Positions 6,653 through 9,372 of a stretch of 9,372 nt of DNA are shown here, in pieces (the first letter of the stretch is position 1; each line of letters begins with the position of its first letter). Source of the stretch: Chloroflexota bacterium (GTDB taxonomy: Bacteria > Chloroflexota > Anaerolineae > Anaerolineales > UBA11579); assembly GCA_003486225.1 (NCBI GenBank), contig DNGN01000061.1, positions 1 to 9,372 of the forward strand, given 5' to 3'. Both the position numbers and the translations under genes were made by a program. The notes under the pieces are model-generated. The model was not told the DNA's origin. It did not search any database and worked only from the letters and a program-made list of their open reading frames with translations.

Positions 6653-7111
6653 TTATTTAAGGATCTCAGCAACATGCTCTTCATCATGGTCGATAAAATA
6701 TTTCACCAACTGGATAATGTCACCGCGCTCGTCGCCCCAGGGGTAAAGCAGATCACCGGGGAATTTCTCTGCCGGGATTTTCTCGATCGCGAGGGTCAGT
6801 TCCTCCACCGAATGCTTCCAGTACACCTTAACCTCATCCACCGGTAGATCCTGGTGTTCCAGAGCAGTGCGCTGGTTGAACTCGTCTTCCTCAAGGTCGG
6901 GGATCAGGTAATCCTCCCCTCGGGAAAAATGCTCCAGGGTTGTCGCCACCACCAGGTTCCAGGCGGCCATGTGGCTGAGCAGTTCCCTCCCCCGCCAGCC
7001 AGACTCTTCAAAGACCACGCGTTCAAGCTCTACTCCCTCGAGCTGTTCAAAAAGTCCTGGGTAAGTCGTACTGATCAAGTCCAATAAATTCTCTTTCGGG
7101 TTTTTCCCCAT
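6653..7111 (-). CDS. DinB/ClbS-like four-helix-bundle protein
   Basis: A 152-residue soluble protein of the DinB-like superfamily (DinB_2 / ClbS-DfsB type). These are four-helix bundles that usually bind a divalent metal through three histidines; members include thiol-dependent enzymes and damage-inducible or self-protection proteins. The expected ligands are visible: H47 in 'ELLSHMAAWN' after the second helix start, and H142 and H146 in the C-terminal 'YFIDHDEEHVAEIL' helix, the usual H-x-x-x-H spacing. An N-terminal helix with 'LLDLISTTYPGLFEQLEG' and the 'GWRGRELL' turn also fit the ClbS-type pattern. GGAGG at 7121-7125, nine bases upstream, supports the start. It is the first gene of a probable two-gene unit with the MFS permease. 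The reaction is not inferable; it could be a hydrolase or transferase on small molecules. Confidence 0.8.
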   Translation of the reverse strand: MGKNPKENLLDLISTTYPGLFEQLEGVELERVVFEESGWRGRELLSHMAAWNLVVATTLEHFSRGEDYLIPDLEEDEFNQRTALEHQDLPVDEVKVYWKHSVEELTLAIEKIPAEKFPGDLLYPWGDERGDIIQLVKYFIDHDEEHVAEILK

Positions 7112-7426
7112 CAGTCAGCTCCTCCAAAAATGGTTGATTTAGCGGTACAAGGACAGATCTTAATGGTTCACCAACCTCTATGACATGTGTAAGGGTTCGT
7201 AAAGATTAGGCGCATGAACCAAAAATTTACTCTAGTAGTTTACCCTCGTTTCACAAAGTTTGGGGGAAACCTGAGTCATTATACGGCGACCTTTGCGCCA
7301 TAAAACAATTAGTGCATCTTAATCAGGTTTCAGGTTTCATGACATGTAATTTGGTGTATTATGTAATAAATCATCCTACCTTTTGGAACGCTCAGGTACT
7401 TTCTAATGACAAGGGAGACATTTCCG
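7112..7426. other. Divergent promoter region between DinB-like gene and lipoprotein gene
   Basis: This 315-base region must hold promoters for both flanking genes. It carries palindromic repeat copy 2 (7236-7276). A TATTAT at 7357-7362, about 65 bases before the lipoprotein start, is a reasonable -10, but the best spaced -35 (TTTCAT at 7335-7340) is poor. ATGACATGT occurs twice, near 7170-7180 and near 7339-7347, which could be a protein-binding half-site or chance. No gene is seen here. Confidence 0.4.
7236..7276 (+). repeat. Imperfect palindromic intergenic repeat, copy 2
   Basis: GTTTACCC (7238-7245) and GGGGGAAAC (7262-7270) form the arms. It shares TAGTTTACC at one end and TGGGG-AAACCTG-GT at the other with the element at 4713-4752. 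Both lie in intergenic sequence in the same orientation. Confidence 0.5.
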
Positions 7427-9372
7427 ATGAAAGAGAAAAAAATTCTCTGCTTAATAACAATCATATCCATCCTGGCATTATCAACTGCCTGCAGTCTTGT
7501 ACCCAAACGTTTTGAGATTGAAACCACTTCAGAGCTGGGACCGGATACGCTCAGCCGGATCGATGACCTCAACGATATGCTCGACCGTGGTGTTGAGCTG
7601 GGCCCAGAAACCAGGGCGATGATCGATGACCTCAATGCAACGATTGCAGAGGGAATCGAGTTCGGTTTCAAGCAGGAAACTTTGGATCGGGTGGATACCC
7701 TTTTGGATATCATTGAAGAAGGTGTCGGGATAAAATTGGGCCTTGATCCTGAGACAAATGCTACTGTCAATAACCTGATCAACACGATTGAAGATATGCC
7801 TGGTCAATGGGAAAATACGATGACCGAGATCATCCAGGTGCTGGAAACCTCCACCTCCAACGTGGCCGCGGACATTGCGGACGAGGTCAGTGCGTTGATG
7901 GAGGATGCCAGGGTAAATACGCAGCAGGTGGTAGCGACCGTTGGGATTGAATTCCGCTGCAATGTTGATTTTCTGGGAGCACGTGCCGGAGAAACTGTGG
8001 ATCAATTTATTGGGCGCACCCTGGTGGGACGGCTGCGGGAGATCATCTCTGGTAAAAGCCCGGATGATGATCTGCCGGTTCCCTGGGTGTGCCAGATCAT
8101 CCCCGACCAGGTCAACCTGGAAGAAGTCGGGGAGGTTATCGTATTTACAGATGCAGTCATAAAGATCAGCGGGTATAACTACGAGCAAGCCAACCTGCCC
8201 ACTGCCTACATTGTGAATGAGGCTGGCAACCGCATCGAAACGACCGCGCTGTATCCATTCCTGACCAGCCCTTACCAGATCCAATTAAACTTGCAGGGAA
8301 TTGATTTTTCAACCATCCCCGAACGATCTCGGGTGGTATTCCAATGGCCGGGTGCAGAAACACAGAATGCTTTATCGGTGGTTTTCCCCGGGCAGGAGGT
8401 CGTGCCAACCGAGGTACCATTGGCAGGCCTGACGATCAACGCTGCAAGCGTAGAGGTGCTCAAGGGACCGGGACCCAATTACCATGTGATCGGTGGGGCT
8501 GAATCTGGGGCAGCGTATGAAGTCCTCGGCCAGAATGGAGATGGCAGCTGGTTCCAGATCGATTATGATGGATCAGAAGGTTGGGTCCCGGCTAGCTCGG
8601 TGAACCGAAACACCATCTCCGCGCCTGTAGTTTCTATCCCGGGGCCGCTGCCTGAGGCCAGCTTTGTGATGGTCCCGGAAACAGGGGATGCTCCCCTTCA
8701 GGTTTCCTTCGTGGATACCTCTGCGGGTACTCCATTGCGTTGGTCCTGGAATTTCAGTGAAGGCCTGCCAGTTTTTACCAAGGATGCAGACCATGCCTTT
8801 GAGGATGCCGGCACCTTTTCGGTCAACCTGACAGTAGAGAATGACCTGGGCTTTTCATCAGTAACCAAAGAGGTTGTAGTTAGCCAGCCGATTGTCTATT
8901 TACCGATTAAACCAATCATCATACCGATGATTCCCTTATTACAGGCTACGCCTGACTTCCCCTCCAATTCGGTGGTATTCCAGACCTATTCAAGCGCTGG
9001 CCCGATGCATCTGAATACGGGTATTTCCTCGGAGCACCATGAATGCGGTATCGTCGGGATGGCTGCTCTGAATGGGGATATCGAGGAAGGCGGTTTTGGA
9101 AATATCATCTATGCCAATATGATCCCGGAGGGCAACGTCTGGTATCTGAATGCAGATTTTAAAACTCACAATAATGGCGAGCACTGGTATTTTTCGGTGA
9201 TGTGCATGCGCAAGGTGGACTCTGACGGGTACAATTTCTACCGGCGGGTGCGGGTTGATCCAAACGGGAGCGATACGATCAGCCTGGATCATCTTGGCAT
9301 CCCTGAGAACCGGATCTGCGGCGTAGTTGGGTTTGGTGCCTGGAATGGAAATATCAACGAAGACGGCCAGGG
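7427..9372 (+). CDS. Large secreted lipoprotein with helical repeats, SH3b and PKD-type domains (3' end outside window)
   Basis: The frame is open for 648 codons to the right edge with no stop. Residues 1-22 are a lipoprotein signal: 'MKEKK', a hydrophobic run, then L-S-T-A before Cys22. Residues 37-123 are acidic, helix-prone degenerate repeats; about 125-172 continue as helix. Residues 173-225 hold two cysteines (178, 222). About 230-325 looks like a beta-rich, IPT/TIG-like domain ('VIKISGYNYE', weak). Residues 335-393 are an SH3b domain: 'VEVLKGPGPNYHVIG' through 'WFQIDYDGSEGWVPASSV'. Residues 410-486 are PKD-like: 'APLQVSFVDTS', 'RWSWNFSEG' in place of the usual W-D-F-G-D-G, and 'HAFEDAGTFSVNLTVEN'. 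A proline/isoleucine linker follows, then a C-terminal repeat region from about 529. GGGAG at 7413-7417, nine bases before the ATG, supports the start. Likely an extracellular, wall- or glycan-associated protein; no catalytic domain is seen in the visible part. Confidence 0.88.
   Translation, partial: MKEKKILCLITIISILALSTACSLVPKRFEIETTSELGPDTLSRIDDLNDMLDRGVELGPETRAMIDDLNATIAEGIEFGFKQETLDRVDTLLDIIEEGVGIKLGLDPETNATVNNLINTIEDMPGQWENTMTEIIQVLETSTSNVAADIADEVSALMEDARVNTQQVVATVGIEFRCNVDFLGARAGETVDQFIGRTLVGRLREIISGKSPDDDLPVPWVCQIIPDQVNLEEVGEVIVFTDAVIKISGYNYEQANLPTAYIVNEAGNRIETTALYPFLTSPYQIQLNLQGIDFSTIPERSRVVFQWPGAETQNALSVVFPGQEVVPTEVPLAGLTINAASVEVLKGPGPNYHVIGGAESGAAYEVLGQNGDGSWFQIDYDGSEGWVPASSVNRNTISAPVVSIPGPLPEASFVMVPETGDAPLQVSFVDTSAGTPLRWSWNFSEGLPVFTKDADHAFEDAGTFSVNLTVENDLGFSSVTKEVVVSQPIVYLPIKPIIIPMIPLLQATPDFPSNSVVFQTYSSAGPMHLNTGISSEHHECGIVGMAALNGDIEEGGFGNIIYANMIPEGNVWYLNADFKTHNNGEHWYFSVMCMRKVDSDGYNFYRRVRVDPNGSDTISLDHLGIPENRICGVVGFGAWNGNINEDGQ
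7535..7795 (+). repeat. Degenerate 21-27-residue helical repeats in the lipoprotein
   Basis: Residues 37-123 contain about four related units. The first two (37-57 and 58-78) are each 21 residues and share LGP(D/E)T at the start, IDDLN in the middle and G(V/I)E at the end. The third (79-105) is longer and keeps T-L-D-R-V-D and E-E-G-V; the fourth starts L-D-P-E-T and keeps V-N-N-L-I. The DNA has diverged, so these are old protein repeats. Confidence 0.6.
9011..9372 (+). repeat. 91-residue C-terminal protein repeats of the lipoprotein
   Basis: The segment around Cys540 ('CGIVGMAALNGDIEEGG') recurs around Cys631 ('CGVVGFGAWNGNINEDG'), exactly 91 residues later. Flanking positions also align: Leu529 with Leu620, and the G-I and E positions before each Cys. 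The second unit is cut by the window edge, so more copies may follow. Confidence 0.65.

Noticed and set aside
7164..7221. Inverted pair TGGTTCA / TGAACCA in the divergent region
   Set aside because: Seven-base arms with a 44-base loop are expected by chance in a region of this size.
7529..8284. Long minus-strand open frame opposite the lipoprotein gene
   Set aside because: The plus frame has a signal peptide, clear domains and a ribosome site; the antisense frame has none and follows from codon use of the real gene.

Overview
The window looks like a stretch of a bacterial chromosome of moderate GC, most plausibly from the Chloroflexota (Anaerolineae-like). That guess rests on the gene mix: CPBP proteases, a DUF7010-like membrane protein, a UMF1/Atg22-type MFS permease, and a large lipoprotein with an SH3b and a PKD-type domain. 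It also rests on Gram-negative-style Shine-Dalgarno sites with occasional TTG starts. No rRNA, tRNA, IS element, phage gene or CRISPR array was seen. The taxonomic call is an inference, not a match.

Layout, left to right. (1) The C-terminal end of a DUF6174-like protein, cut by the left edge (2-286, +). (2) A probable two-gene operon (524-1996, +): a CPBP/Abi-type intramembrane protease followed by a DUF7010-like membrane protein that starts with TTG. (3) A convergent gene for an unrecognised 146-residue membrane protein (2123-2563, -). (4) A 419-base divergent gap with a strong intrinsic terminator that has no obvious client gene. (5) A second, unrelated-looking CPBP protease (2983-3663, +). 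(6) A convergent EamA/DMT permease (3777-4604, -), whose terminator hairpin lies between it and the CPBP gene. (7) A 596-base stretch without a confident gene, holding one copy of an imperfect palindromic repeat, a possible short leader ORF abutting the permease start, and the terminator of the next gene. (8) A minus-strand pair reading leftwards: a DinB-like protein (6653-7111), an intercistronic hairpin, then a UMF1-family MFS permease (5201-6580). (9) A 315-base divergent region with the second repeat copy. (10) A large secreted lipoprotein (7427 to beyond 9372, +), cut by the right edge.

Nearly every product is membrane-embedded or exported. The genes do not form one recognisable pathway; the clearest functional unit is the CPBP-DUF7010 pair. 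No complete new system is evident. The items most worth following are the modular lipoprotein with two kinds of internal repeat, the dispersed palindrome seen twice, the orphan terminator between divergent genes, and the compact membrane protein with a conserved-looking tryptophan/tyrosine-rich second helix.
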